A stretch of 64,000 nucleotides of DNA, taken from the NCBI RefSeq assembly GCF_001275385.1, contig NZ_LGIW01000015.1:744001-808000 (forward strand). Direction: 5' to 3'. Origin of the DNA: Exiguobacterium sp. BMC-KP. Lineage in GTDB: Bacteria > Bacillota > Bacilli > Exiguobacteriales > Exiguobacteriaceae. Positions 43,113 through 52,054 of the stretch are shown one piece after another. The notes below the pieces were generated by a model. The model searched no databases, was not told where the DNA came from, and saw nothing but the letters and a program-made list of their open reading frames with translations. The first letter of the stretch is position 1, and every line of letters starts with the position of its first letter. A program made the position numbers and the translations under genes.

Positions 43113-43898
43113 TTAGTGAAGCGTCAAATGAGCGAGAACGCCATAATGGTCACTCGGTAGCGGATGATGTGTCAGTCGCTTGTTTCCGATCAGTTGCACA
43201 TGCTGTAATGTCACCGGCGAAGGCGAACGCTGACAAAGTAACCAATCGTACCGAACGGGTGTCGTGACGCCGTCATTCGATGCCAAGTGTGGATTCGTCA
43301 CGGGATTAAGCGTCGCAGCTGCGACTTGACCGGTTCGCGTAGCAAAACTGTCAGCGAGGTCGACCCACTCGCGTAGCGCAGCGTGATGAAGGGGCGACCC
43401 CGGACAATCATTAAAGTCTCCACCTAAGAACTCGATCGTCGCGTCATCAGTTTGCGAGGCGATCCATTCGTTGACGAATTGTAGTTGATCGAGACGGATG
43501 TCTGAGGCGCGCCAGTTAAAATGAATATTCGTTACCGCAAATTGGACACCATCCATTGTGAAAGGGATTCGAATCGCACAGTGGTGGTTAATGTTTCTTG
43601 TCGCAACCGCGCTTGAATCCGTCCGCTCAAACGGCAGTTTCGTCAAAATGGCAAGTCCCTCATCCGGTGAATCCATGTAAGGATCCATCATCATATAAGG
43701 GTATCCGGTTGCTTGCGCCAAATGCTCGGCGATCGAGACGAACGGTTCGTCTGGCTGAAACGTCGACATGACTTCTTGCAACAGGAGAATATCTGGTTGA
43801 TGCTGTTTGATTTCTGCGCACAACGCCTTGAACCGTTCTTGTCGTTTGTGCGGATGATGCCAAATGTTATAGGTCGCGATCGATAACGAATGACTCAT
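43113..43898 (-). CDS. endonuclease/exonuclease/phosphatase family protein
   Basis: A 261-residue EEP-fold hydrolase: IATYNIWHHPHKR, LLLQEV (metal Glu), FLGGDFNDCPGS and the last PSDHYGVLAHL (catalytic Asp-His). Enzymes of this fold cut phosphodiesters in nucleic acids, phospholipids or inositol phosphates. No signal peptide, so cytosolic. Its start overlaps the preceding GNAT stop by ATGA, forming a two-gene operon. Confidence 0.8.
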   Translation of the reverse strand: MSHSLSIATYNIWHHPHKRQERFKALCAEIKQHQPDILLLQEVMSTFQPDEPFVSIAEHLAQATGYPYMMMDPYMDSPDEGLAILTKLPFERTDSSAVATRNINHHCAIRIPFTMDGVQFAVTNIHFNWRASDIRLDQLQFVNEWIASQTDDATIEFLGGDFNDCPGSPLHHAALREWVDLADSFATRTGQVAAATLNPVTNPHLASNDGVTTPVRYDWLLCQRSPSPVTLQHVQLIGNKRLTHHPLPSDHYGVLAHLTLH

Positions 43899-44425
43899 AG
43901 GTGTAAGCCCATCAGGACGGTATCGTAATAACAGCCGTCCGATAGTAACCGGTCATGACGAAGTCGTCCTTCTTCTTGAAATCCATGTCGCTGATAGAGC
44001 CGTATGGCACCAAGATTCGTTTCAACGACCTCAAGCTGAATCTTGAGGAGCGATTGCGCTTTCGCCCAAGCAATCATCCGTACCATGAGCTGACTCCCAA
44101 TGCCTTGTCCCCAATCGGATTGAAGTACTCCGAGTCCGAACGATGCCTTGTGCGAGAAGCGTTTCAAGTGAAATCCGCGACAGCGAGCATAAGCGATCAG
44201 TTGTCCATCGCGCTCGACGACGAGGATACGATCAAGCACCGATGTATCACATAATTGGTTCGCGAAATCCGTCGCCGACATCACGTCCTCACCGGGCATC
44301 CGGTCAAAGTATTCCGTTTCTGCGTCGAGTGCTTGACGGAGTTCAGCGAGTGCTTCAGCGTCACTTAGTCGAGCCGGTCGAATCTGATAACGTTGTGTAT
44401 CAAACGAGTGGTGCATCGTCTGCAT
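43895..44425 (-). CDS. GNAT acetyltransferase
   Basis: A 176-residue N-acetyltransferase: RPARLSDAEALAELRQALD, VLQSDWGQGIGSQLMVRMI and AIRLYQRHGFQEEGRLRHDR. CGGAGGATTACAT precedes the ATG at 44425; the in-frame region up to 44527 has no site. Coupled by a 4-bp overlap to the EEP hydrolase gene; divergent from the GNAT gene at 44506. Confidence 0.8.
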   Translation of the reverse strand: MQTMHHSFDTQRYQIRPARLSDAEALAELRQALDAETEYFDRMPGEDVMSATDFANQLCDTSVLDRILVVERDGQLIAYARCRGFHLKRFSHKASFGLGVLQSDWGQGIGSQLMVRMIAWAKAQSLLKIQLEVVETNLGAIRLYQRHGFQEEGRLRHDRLLSDGCYYDTVLMGLHL

Positions 44426-44505
44426 ATGTAATCCTCCGTTCGAATTGGAATATGATAACATTATGGCAGGAATGGTATCATTTGTAAATTTAAGGGGGGG
44501 ACAGT

Positions 44506-44922
44506 TTGAAGATTCGCTTAGGAACAATAGAGGACGGGACGTTCGTCCGCGAGCAGTTGATCGCCTATAATCGGCAGCATGTCCATGAAGCCTTATATGA
44601 GCAATCCGGAGAACTTTGTTTTACAGCTTATAATGAGACGGGCGATTGCATCGGAGGCATTACCGCTTCTTACGGTTGGCAACATATTCATGTCCAGTTT
44701 CTTTGGGTGAGCGATACATCACGACAGGCAGGTGTCGGAACCCGCCTGCTGCAAGCAATCGAAGGATATGCGAAGGAAGCAAGGTGTACGAAAATTCTTT
44801 TGGACACGTTTGATTTTCAAGCACCAGACTTTTACCGCAAACATGGTTATGAAGAGTATGGACGCCTGACCGATCATCCATCGAATGGACAAACTCAATA
44901 TTTCTTCGTCAAGCGACTTTAA
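44506..44922 (+). CDS. GNAT acetyltransferase
   Basis: A 138-residue N-acetyltransferase with VSDTSRQAGVGTRLLQAIEG, LDTFDFQAPDFYRKHGYEEY. TTG start, 6 nt after AAGGGGGGG. Its last 4 bp overlap the convergent membrane protein gene. Confidence 0.8.
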   Translation: MKIRLGTIEDGTFVREQLIAYNRQHVHEALYEQSGELCFTAYNETGDCIGGITASYGWQHIHVQFLWVSDTSRQAGVGTRLLQAIEGYAKEARCTKILLDTFDFQAPDFYRKHGYEEYGRLTDHPSNGQTQYFFVKRL

Positions 44923-45380
44923 CGCCGGACGTGCACAATCCAAGCCGACATGTACGTAAGTGTTCCGATTGATAAGACAAGAGCAATCGCATAAAAGGGA
45001 AACGCTGGATACAGTTGAAGTAACGGTTGCTCAAACAAAAAGGCAATCATTAGAATGGGAAGGCTGATCATAAAAGCAACGTACGCTGCTCGAGTCGCTT
45101 TACCGGTGATCAATGCCTCACGTTCGTCGGAGTCGGAAAATTCTGCTGTTGCGAACGAACGCGAACGGTCTTCTCGTAAGAAATAACTGACGACCGAAAG
45201 GATAATCGCAATCACTAGGACTGGAAGGACACCCATTAGATTTAATTCCAGCGACAATCCCGTACCGGATACCGGGTCATCTTGAAATAACTGCAGATTA
45301 GCATGAATGGCACTGATGAGATAAGCAGCTAAAAAGTAGAGACAGCAATTAAGTAAGGATTGAGTAACGACACGTTTCAT
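44919..45380 (-). CDS. membrane partner of the XRE regulator
   Basis: A 153-residue membrane protein with four helices (about 7-25, 48-68, 100-118 and 124-145) and a central cytoplasmic acidic segment (ATAEFSDSDEREALITGKAT). It overlaps the XRE gene by ATGA. XRE regulator plus multi-helix membrane protein pairs are common in Bacillales; the membrane protein may modulate the regulator. DUF2178-like is possible but unproven. Confidence 0.6.
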   Translation of the reverse strand: MKRVVTQSLLNCCLYFLAAYLISAIHANLQLFQDDPVSGTGLSLELNLMGVLPVLVIAIILSVVSYFLREDRSRSFATAEFSDSDEREALITGKATRAAYVAFMISLPILMIAFLFEQPLLQLYPAFPFYAIALVLSIGTLTYMSAWIVHVRR

Positions 45381-45586
45381 CGGGATTCCTCCTCTAATTG
45401 AAATAGTTCTTCGATGGGTCGATCGAATACACGAGCAATCTGCATCGCAAGTAAGAGCGACGGCGTATAGCTTCCTTTTTCAAGCGAGATGACGGTTTGG
45501 CGTGTCACGCCGATTCGTTCCGCGAACTGCTCCTGCGTCCACTTGTTCTGTTGGCGATAGAGGCGGACTTGATTCGTCAGCTTCAT
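45377..45586 (-). CDS. XRE-family (Cro/CI) transcriptional regulator
   Basis: A 69-residue protein that is a bare helix-turn-helix: VRLYRQQNKWTQEQFAERIG, VTRQTVISLEKGSYTPSLLL, IARVFDRPIEELFQ. Such minimal regulators usually repress their own operon, and two inverted repeats overlapping its promoter support that. AAGGAGGTC precedes the ATG. Confidence 0.85.
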   Translation of the reverse strand: MKLTNQVRLYRQQNKWTQEQFAERIGVTRQTVISLEKGSYTPSLLLAMQIARVFDRPIEELFQLEEESR

Positions 45587-45608
45587 CTGACGACCTCCTT
45601 TCCAGTTG

Positions 45609-45642
45609 TTTACATTGTAAAGTCTGGTTTACATTTTGTAAA
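45609..45642 (-). promoter_or_regulatory. autoregulated promoter of the XRE/membrane pair with two operators
   Basis: On the minus strand -35 TTTACA (45637-45642), 17-bp spacer and -10 TACAAT (45614-45619). Each box lies within an inverted repeat: TTTACATTGTAAA (45609-45621) and TTTACATTTTGTAAA (45628-45642). Two sites 19 bp apart would allow cooperative binding by the XRE protein. Confidence 0.75.
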
Positions 45643-45664
45643 GTCAACTTTACTTATTCAGTAT

Positions 45665-45697
45665 GAAAAACCACCGAATCGTTTCGATTCAGTGGTG
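45665..45697 (-). terminator. intrinsic terminator of the small membrane gene
   Basis: ACCAC..GAATCG / CGATTC..GTGGT stem followed by TTTTT on the minus strand. Confidence 0.75.
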
Positions 45698-45756
45698 AAG
45701 CCGTACATGATCGATTGTGACTCATCGTATAAAAGAGAGAAGTCCTCCCTTAATAA

Positions 45757-46038
45757 TCACAGGAGGTACGGCGTTACAATGACTGCTAAGAGACATGAGA
45801 ACGTCGTAACGACTTGGTGATGACGTAAGGATAGGAAAAGCGTGATTAACCCGGTGATCGTTATGCCGGATAAAATCCATCCTACTAAAAACTCCGTGTC
45901 ATTTGAAGCAATCGGAATGCTCAATAAATAAGCTGTCGCATGCGGAAAGTAATTCATAGCATCTAAAAGGATACCGCCAAAGACACCAATCAGCAGTAAG
46001 CCGATCGACAGACGGAATAGTGATTTACGTTTAATCAT
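45757..46038 (-). CDS. small three-helix membrane protein
   Basis: A 93-residue protein with three membrane helices, beginning with a basic MIKRKSLFRLSIG. ACAGGAG precedes the ATG. Monocistronic with its own terminator. Family not recognised. Confidence 0.5.
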   Translation of the reverse strand: MIKRKSLFRLSIGLLLIGVFGGILLDAMNYFPHATAYLLSIPIASNDTEFLVGWILSGITITGLITLFLSLRHHQVVTTFSCLLAVIVTPYLL

Positions 46039-46252
46039 ACAGATACTCCTGTCTTGTTCGATTTGACGCGTGAGTTTGTTATTTTGCGTCTATTTACTTG
46101 AATTCTACAAAAAGAGTCGAATCCCTCTCTGTTATCTTTCTCGGAACTTTATCAAAAATCCTTGCATCTACACATCAAACGGAATATTCAGACAATTATC
46201 GGGTATTCTCTTGAAAACACCATCGCCGATTCAGTGGAGAGGAGAAGAGAAG

Positions 46253-46429
46253 ATGATGCCTGAACTGATACCGGATGACCGTGAGCTTGAACGAAGGATT
46301 CGGATTGTCCATTTGTTGCGAAAACTGGGCAAGACAGACGAAGCGATTGCCCGATCCTTGTATGTACCGGTCGAATGGGTTCAATCCATTTATGAAGAAG
46401 ACGACTGGCAGCAAATGCAATCATCCTAA
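46253..46429 (+). CDS. small helix-turn-helix-like protein
   Basis: A 58-residue soluble protein; LLRKLGKTDEAIARSLYVPV followed by EWVQSIY has the layout of a helix-turn-helix. It could be a small DNA-binding or sporulation-type regulator. GGAGAGGAGAAGAG precedes tandem ATG codons; the first is used. The in-frame opening back to 46070 is not supported. Confidence 0.55.
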   Translation: MMPELIPDDRELERRIRIVHLLRKLGKTDEAIARSLYVPVEWVQSIYEEDDWQQMQSS

Positions 46430-46509
46430 GGCAAGGACATCTCGTCCTTGTTTTTTCGCGTGTTCCAGTATACTGAAATAAGAAGAACAGCTAGAGAGGA
46501 TGAAAAGTG

Positions 46510-47565
46510 ATGAACATTGCCATCATTGGGGCGGGAATCAGTGGGCTGTATCTCGCGACGCGCCTGCAGGAGCTTGGACACAACGTGACGATCTATGAAG
46601 CACGTGACCGAATTGGTGGACGAATCGAGACAGTTGATTTCGACCTAGCAGGACAAACGTACGCTTTTGATCTTGGACCAACTTGGTTTTGGCCGGATAG
46701 TGAACCGCTGATGGTCGATTTGATCGATCGGTTGGATTTACCGACAATAGAACAGTATTCGACCGGAACTCTCCGACTCGAACGGGCGGGGCAACCGATT
46801 GAGTCACATGTAGTCGCAAGTCAACCGACGGCGTTGCGTCTCCGTGACGGAATTCGTTCTGTTGCGACAGCACTCGCTGCACAACTCAAACCGGGAACGA
46901 TTCAACTCAAGTCTCCCATCAGTCAGATCGATGCGACGGATCGGAGCGTCATCAGATTCGAAAAGAGGAGTCAGCCGTACGACGAGATTGTCCTTGCACT
47001 TCCACCGCGTCTAGCAGCGAAATTATCGTACGAACCTGCCTTACCGGAAACAATCCTAGATGAACTCGAAGCATTACCGACCTGGATGGCGCAACAAGCC
47101 AAATGTCTAGTTCTGTACGAGAAACCGTTTTGGCGTGAATTTGGTTGGTCCGGTCAAGCAATCAGCTGGAGCGGGATGTTGCAAGAGATCCATGACGCTT
47201 CTCCAAAAGACGGACTTGGAGCATTGTTCGGTTTTTTCCGTACGGCGGCGAGCGAACGACAAACACTGACAGAGGCTGAAATCCAGGAAGCCGTCCTTGA
47301 ACAGTTGACTCGTTTGTTCGGTGAACAAGCGCTTCAACCGATTGGGTGGGCATATAAAGACTGGTCATCCGACGTATGGACAGCGACACGCGCGGATGCT
47401 ACTCCACTAGTCGCTTTCCCTGACTATCATACGATTGATTTCGGAGCGGAACACGCAGCGATTTCCCTGATTGGAACAGAGACGGATGCCAGTCATGGTG
47501 GGCATCTAGAGGGTGCCTTACGATCCGTTGAACGCTATTTAGAAAAGAGAGGAGAAGAAACATGA
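46510..47565 (+). CDS. FAD-dependent amine oxidase-family protein
   Basis: A 351-residue flavoprotein: IAIIGAGISGLYLATRLQEL with YEARDRIGGRIET (FAD binding and the GG-R signature), and the C-terminal SLIGTETDASHGGHLEGALR block that closes over the flavin. Members oxidise amines or desaturate carotenoid-like lipids; substrate not known. ATG at 46510 is 9 nt after AGAGAGGA. First of three overlapping genes (4 bp to PhzF). Confidence 0.85.
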   Translation: MNIAIIGAGISGLYLATRLQELGHNVTIYEARDRIGGRIETVDFDLAGQTYAFDLGPTWFWPDSEPLMVDLIDRLDLPTIEQYSTGTLRLERAGQPIESHVVASQPTALRLRDGIRSVATALAAQLKPGTIQLKSPISQIDATDRSVIRFEKRSQPYDEIVLALPPRLAAKLSYEPALPETILDELEALPTWMAQQAKCLVLYEKPFWREFGWSGQAISWSGMLQEIHDASPKDGLGALFGFFRTAASERQTLTEAEIQEAVLEQLTRLFGEQALQPIGWAYKDWSSDVWTATRADATPLVAFPDYHTIDFGAEHAAISLIGTETDASHGGHLEGALRSVERYLEKRGEET

Positions 47566-48470
47566 TCGAGACGCTACATTATGATGTGTTCACAACGACA
47601 CCTGGAGCAGGTAATCCAGCTGGGGTCGTCTTAGACGCTGATCATTTAACAGAGCTTGAGATGCAACGGATTGCGCGGACGAATGGATTCACAGAGACGA
47701 CGTTTGTCCTGTCGTCTGATCAGGCAGACTATCGCATGCGTTACTTTGCACCGGAACGAGAGATGAACTTATGCGGACACGGCACGATTGCTGCACTGAC
47801 TGCTTTAGAGGTAACCGAACGTTTACCGATGACGCTCCAAATCGAGACGAAATCAGGAATCTTACCAGCGTCACGATTAGCAAACGGGATGTTTCGTTTG
47901 CAACAAGGGCGACCTAAGCTTCAATCATTCAATGGTGAGATCAATCAAGTCTTAGCATCGATTGGGCTAGAGTTAAAACATCTTGATCACCGATGGCCAG
48001 TCGTATACGGTAGTACAGGGAACTGGACACTTGTGTTGCCGATTCGACGTCTCGAAGACTTTCAGCAGATGATACCTGATAATGCGTGTTTCGCAGACAT
48101 TCTTTCAAATCATCCCGAGGCATCGATTCATCCGATCTGTTTAGATACATATGAGGAACAGGCGACCATGCATGGACGACACTTTTCGGCAACGGGAGCA
48201 GGTAGTATCGAAGATTCAGTTACGGGAACAGCGAGTGGGGTGATGGGCGCCTATTACCGAAAATTCATCCAACCAGCAACAGCGGAAACAACGATCATCG
48301 TCGAACAAGGACACGAGATGGGACGACCCGGTCAGGTCGGAATCCGGATTTCCGGTGCAGGTCTTGATCACAGCAACTGGAAGGTCGAGATGGAGGGACA
48401 AGCTGTTTTTGTTGGTGCAAAGAAAGTGGGGGAGGAGAAAGATGTTGAAGCATTTCATTTGGGATTTTGA
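47562..48470 (+). CDS. PhzF family isomerase-like protein
   Basis: A 302-residue protein of the PhzF/diaminopimelate epimerase fold: FTTTPGAGNPAGVVL, catalytic Glu45 in NGFTETTFV, MNLCGHGTIAALTAL and the second-half GSIEDSVTGTASGVMGAYY. Activity in this branch is mostly unassigned; PhzF itself isomerises dihydro-hydroxyanthranilate. GAGGAG lies inside the oxidase gene. Overlaps the HAD gene by 29 bp. Confidence 0.85.
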   Translation: MIETLHYDVFTTTPGAGNPAGVVLDADHLTELEMQRIARTNGFTETTFVLSSDQADYRMRYFAPEREMNLCGHGTIAALTALEVTERLPMTLQIETKSGILPASRLANGMFRLQQGRPKLQSFNGEINQVLASIGLELKHLDHRWPVVYGSTGNWTLVLPIRRLEDFQQMIPDNACFADILSNHPEASIHPICLDTYEEQATMHGRHFSATGAGSIEDSVTGTASGVMGAYYRKFIQPATAETTIIVEQGHEMGRPGQVGIRISGAGLDHSNWKVEMEGQAVFVGAKKVGEEKDVEAFHLGF

Positions 48471-49047
48471 TGGGACGTTGTTTGATACGTATCCCGTATT
48501 GGTCGATGTATTCGTGGAAATGCTCGAACGTGAGGGACGAACGGTCGAGCGTGAACGAGTCGCTCAGCTGATGGCGATTTCGGCTAAAACGACGTATGAG
48601 GCATTTGCCGTATCGGATGAATTCATCACGACATACAAACAACAGAAGACAACGATCGAGTTGGACCGCTCTCGTCCATTTTCGGGAATTCAGAAACTGT
48701 TAAAGGCGCTCTCGGAGAGAGGTGCGACGCACCATATCGTCACCCACCGTGGGCAGTCGATTCACGCTTTACTTAACAAGAATCAGTTGACGCATCACTT
48801 TCAAGATATCCTGACGGCTGAACAAGGTTTCGCCCGGAAACCAGATCCAGAAGCTGTTCAGTACCTGATCGAACAGCATCAATTGCAACCGTCTGAAACG
48901 ATCATGATTGGCGATCGGGAACTCGACGTCTTAGCCGGACATCACGCTGGCATCGCTACATGTCTGATCAGCAATCAACCGAGTAAGACGGTTGCGACCT
49001 ACACGGTGCATTCTCCAGGTCGATTAAACGAACTCTTCCTGACATAA
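48442..49047 (+). CDS. HAD-family phosphatase
   Basis: A 201-residue haloacid-dehalogenase-type phosphatase: nucleophile Asp8 in WDFDGTLFDT, HHIVTHRG, KPDPEAVQYL and GDRELDVLAGHHAG. A helical cap follows motif I, as in phosphoglycolate phosphatase-like members. ATG at 48442 follows GGGGGAGGAG; the upstream in-frame region lies within PhzF. Third gene of the operon; the combined pathway is unknown. Confidence 0.85.
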   Translation: MLKHFIWDFDGTLFDTYPVLVDVFVEMLEREGRTVERERVAQLMAISAKTTYEAFAVSDEFITTYKQQKTTIELDRSRPFSGIQKLLKALSERGATHHIVTHRGQSIHALLNKNQLTHHFQDILTAEQGFARKPDPEAVQYLIEQHQLQPSETIMIGDRELDVLAGHHAGIATCLISNQPSKTVATYTVHSPGRLNELFLT

Positions 49048-49048
49048 C

Positions 49049-49084
49049 AACAGCCCCGCTTCCATTGAAGGAAACGGGGCTGTT
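49049..49084. terminator. bidirectional terminator
   Basis: 10-bp perfect arms AACAGCCCCG / CGGGGCTGTT with inner TTCC / GGAA pairing. Confidence 0.8.
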
Positions 49085-49087
49085 GAG

Positions 49088-50272
49088 TTAAGAAGACAAT
49101 CGATCGGCTTCGGTTGCTTCGATGCGTGGGGCGCGCCAGAAATATGTCAGTAAAATACCGACCGCAAGCATCGCTGTTGCGAAATAGAACGGATAGTTCA
49201 GATTGACATCGAACAATAAACCACCGACGATGGGGCCGAGAATGTTCCCGATACTCGTAAACATCGAGTTCATCCCACCGACGAATCCTTGTTCGTTACC
49301 TGCGATCTTTGAGAGATAGGTCGTAACGGCAGGTCGCATCAAGTCGAACCCGACGAACACGACCATCGTCACGAGAATGATCGAGATGTAGTTCGTGACG
49401 AATGTCATCAAGACGACAAGTAACGTCGAACCGATCAAACTATAACGAATCAAGCGAATCTCACCGAACCACCGTGTCAATCGATCGAACAATCCGACTT
49501 GGACGATGACACCGACGATCGCACCAAGCGAAATCGCAAGGGCGATATCTTTCGCCGTGAAGCCGAACTTACGGTCGACGAACAAGGCGAATAACGACTC
49601 AAACGAGGCAAGACCGAACGACGAAATCAAGAGGACAAGAAAAGCGATGAAATAGAGTGGGCTGAAGACTTTACGGAAACCAGTCTGTTGCTTAACGGAT
49701 GTAGTAGCTTCATAGTGCCGTTCTGGTTCTTTAAGCGTAAAGACGGATAAGACCATCGCCGTTAGTCCGAACGCTGCGGCGAAAAAGAATGGCATCCGTG
49801 TCCCGAGATCAGCGAGGAATCCACCAATTCCTGGTCCGATGATGAAACCAGTCGAGATGGCGGCAGACATGTAACCGAGCGCTTTCGGGCGGGTTTCGTT
49901 CGTCGTGATATCAGCAATGAATGCCGTGACGGCAGGCATGATGAAGGCAGCACTGACACCACCGAGAATCCGGGATGCGAACAGGACTTCGACGCTTTGA
50001 CCAAGACCGAACAAGAGCTCGGACATGCTGAAGATGAACAAGCCGATGATGATCATTGGTTTACGCCCATATTTATCGACGGCTCGTCCCGCAAGCGGAG
50101 AGAGAATCAGTTGCGCAAAGGCGAAGGCGGAGACCATGTATCCGACCGTCGCTCCGGAAATGTTGAGCTCGTTCATGATTGTCGGTGTGACAGGAATGAC
50201 GAGACCGATGCCTAAAAAGGCGATGAATAAGTTGAGTAAGAGTGTACTCAGAATCAATGAATTGTTTTGCAT
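49088..50272 (-). CDS. MFS multidrug exporter (NorA/Bmr-like)
   Basis: A 394-residue 12-helix drug/proton antiporter: motif A GRAVDKYGRKPMI and motif C GFIIGPGIGGFLAD. It should export cationic or hydrophobic drugs. GAGGTG precedes the ATG. It starts 17 bp after a TetR gene and is almost certainly controlled by it. Confidence 0.85.
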   Translation of the reverse strand: MQNNSLILSTLLLNLFIAFLGIGLVIPVTPTIMNELNISGATVGYMVSAFAFAQLILSPLAGRAVDKYGRKPMIIIGLFIFSMSELLFGLGQSVEVLFASRILGGVSAAFIMPAVTAFIADITTNETRPKALGYMSAAISTGFIIGPGIGGFLADLGTRMPFFFAAAFGLTAMVLSVFTLKEPERHYEATTSVKQQTGFRKVFSPLYFIAFLVLLISSFGLASFESLFALFVDRKFGFTAKDIALAISLGAIVGVIVQVGLFDRLTRWFGEIRLIRYSLIGSTLLVVLMTFVTNYISIILVTMVVFVGFDLMRPAVTTYLSKIAGNEQGFVGGMNSMFTSIGNILGPIVGGLLFDVNLNYPFYFATAMLAVGILLTYFWRAPRIEATEADRLSS

Positions 50273-50289
50273 AGTTCACCTCAGTTAAA

Positions 50290-50883
50290 TTAAATCATTT
50301 TTGACATACCACGCCAGACAATCGGCCAGACGGCTTGTTGTCTCTTGTGAAACGCGTCGACGCCGTTATAGACGAGTTCTGTCAACGTGCCTTCGGCGAC
50401 GGTCAAATAGGCGAGTGCGGCACTTTTATAGTCCGTTGAATACAGAATCTGTTCTGTCCGGTCTCGTTCACGGAGTAGACGAGTCAAGAGATCATGGAGC
50501 GAATCAAAAAACGGATTGAACCGCTCCGTCATTTCTTGTTCGAGTTTCTCGGGTGGAAAATAAGCAGCTCGAAGAATGAATCGCATCAGGATGTCATCTT
50601 GCTGTTCTGAAATGAACCAGTCGAAGAAACCATGCAACGATTGCTCGAGCGGCTGCTGGCGCGTTTTCGTAAAATACGTCGCGAAGCGTCGTTTCTGCTC
50701 CTGCAACGCATACGTCGTCGCTTGCAAGAATAAGTCGTCCTTGCCTTTATAATGCGCATAGATAGACGGTTTCTTAATACCGACCTCTGTCGCAATTTCT
50801 TGTAGCGATGCTCCTTCATAGCCGTGTGCGGCAAAATGATGGATGCTCGTCTGTAATAATTGTTGAGCTTTCAGGTCAATCAC
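50290..50883 (-). CDS. TetR/AcrR-family regulator of the MFS exporter
   Basis: A 197-residue repressor: N-terminal helix-turn-helix ASLQEIATEVGIKKPSIYAH and YKGKDDLFLQATTYAL, then a ligand-binding helical domain. GTG start at 50883 next to TAGGAAG. It lies in one operon with the exporter and has a palindrome just upstream, so it represses itself and the exporter until a drug binds. Confidence 0.85.
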   Translation of the reverse strand: MIDLKAQQLLQTSIHHFAAHGYEGASLQEIATEVGIKKPSIYAHYKGKDDLFLQATTYALQEQKRRFATYFTKTRQQPLEQSLHGFFDWFISEQQDDILMRFILRAAYFPPEKLEQEMTERFNPFFDSLHDLLTRLLRERDRTEQILYSTDYKSAALAYLTVAEGTLTELVYNGVDAFHKRQQAVWPIVWRGMSKMI

Positions 50884-50886
50884 CTT

Positions 50887-50902
50887 CCTAACGGTCGTTA
50901 GG
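50887..50902. promoter_or_regulatory. TetR-type operator
   Basis: CCTAACGGTCGTTAGG: 7-bp arms around GT, 3 bp before the TetR GTG and near the transcription start; the CNNTTAGG-type arms are typical of TetR/AcrR operators. Confidence 0.8.
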
Positions 50903-50906
50903 TAAC

Positions 50907-50936
50907 ACTTTAACAGTAATATTTAAATGAAGTCAA
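50907..50936 (-). promoter_or_regulatory. sigma-A promoter of the TetR-exporter operon
   Basis: -35 TTGACT (50931-50936 reversed), 18-bp spacer, -10 TAAAGT (50907-50912 reversed). The operator lies just downstream. Confidence 0.6.
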
Positions 50937-50954
50937 TTAGATTATCTTCACGTA

Positions 50955-50988
50955 CAAAAAAACTGACTCCGCGTTTGCGGAGTCAGTT
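50955..50988 (-). terminator. intrinsic terminator
   Basis: Perfect 12-bp arms AACTGACTCCGC / GCGGAGTCAGTT with a 4-nt loop and seven T on the minus strand, ending the 51002-52054 gene. Confidence 0.9.
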
Positions 50989-51001
50989 GTGTTGATTGAT
51001 C

Positions 51002-52054
51002 TTATTTGTTCATCACACGACCGCGAGTAGCAACGCGTGAACCGACGATACCAGCAAATGATGTGAAGATGAGTGTCAGAAGCAGTCCAACGAATGCCCA
51101 AATCGAAATTTTTGATGCTGTTTGTGTCGCTTGTTCCGTTTGCTCACGAACATCTTGGACCGTTTTCTTCAAGTCTGCAGAAGTCTCGTCAAGCGTTTGC
51201 TTGGCGTCATTGATTTGTTGCGTTGTTTCTTTCGTTGCTGTATTGAGACCATCAACGATGTTTTGCGTCGCTTCTTCCGCCTCAGCACCTGTGAGATCGG
51301 TATTTTTCGCAACAGCGTCAGCAATCTTATCTTCATCGACCGATTTCTCGATTTTTTCAGCACGTGCTGTTAATGAATCCCCGAGATCTTGGACGATTGT
51401 ATCGAAGTTTTCTGGTTTTGTGATGGCTTCTTTACCAGCAGCCGTGACGTCATCTTTGACGGCGTCGAGCTGACCTTGCAAGTAGTTCGGTTGTAATTCT
51501 TTGATGTCTGTATCCTTAAGAATTTCATCGACATTTCCTTCGAGCTCTTTAGTATCAATATTTGAAACGTTTTTCGTGACCGAATCAAAGCCTTTTGTTG
51601 CAGCATCCGTTGCTGTTGACGCAACAGATCCAATACCACTACCTGCCGCACCACCGACTGTTCCGAGTAATGAACCGACGGATTGTAATGTATTGACCGT
51701 CGTGAATGTCAAGAGAGCGAACAAGAGGATGACACTCGTTGACCAAGTCAAGAAACCGTGGACGAGACCAGCGCGAGCTGACGTCACACCGGACACGAAT
51801 CCAGCGACGAATAACGAGATGAGCAATGAAAGGATTGCCCAGACGATTAATCCTGTACCGACACCATCGAACGGATTATTTGACGTCACGTCTGTGACAC
51901 CGAGTCCGATTGCCGAACCAATTAAACTAAATAGAATTAATAAAGATAAGAATGATACCACACCTGCAAAAATCGAGCTCCATGAGATGTTACGACCTGC
52001 ATCGTCCGCTTCCGGTCGGAAATGTGACGAAAAGCCTCTGTTTGTTTTTTCCAT
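51002..52054 (-). CDS. membrane protein with long coiled-coil middle
   Basis: A 350-residue protein. Three or four membrane helices at the N-terminus (about 25-125), then an acidic 180-residue region of heptad-like Ala/Thr/Lys/Asp repeats (DSLTARAEKIEKSVDEDKIA; TKETTQQINDAKQTLDETSA) and a final C-terminal helix (about 318-338) with a short basic tail. It may be a membrane scaffold or stress protein. No family recognised. ATG at 52054 fits GAGAGGTA only with wide spacing; GTG at 52063 is possible. Confidence 0.55.
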   Translation of the reverse strand: MEKTNRGFSSHFRPEADDAGRNISWSSIFAGVVSFLSLLILFSLIGSAIGLGVTDVTSNNPFDGVGTGLIVWAILSLLISLFVAGFVSGVTSARAGLVHGFLTWSTSVILLFALLTFTTVNTLQSVGSLLGTVGGAAGSGIGSVASTATDAATKGFDSVTKNVSNIDTKELEGNVDEILKDTDIKELQPNYLQGQLDAVKDDVTAAGKEAITKPENFDTIVQDLGDSLTARAEKIEKSVDEDKIADAVAKNTDLTGAEAEEATQNIVDGLNTATKETTQQINDAKQTLDETSADLKKTVQDVREQTEQATQTASKISIWAFVGLLLTLIFTSFAGIVGSRVATRGRVMNK

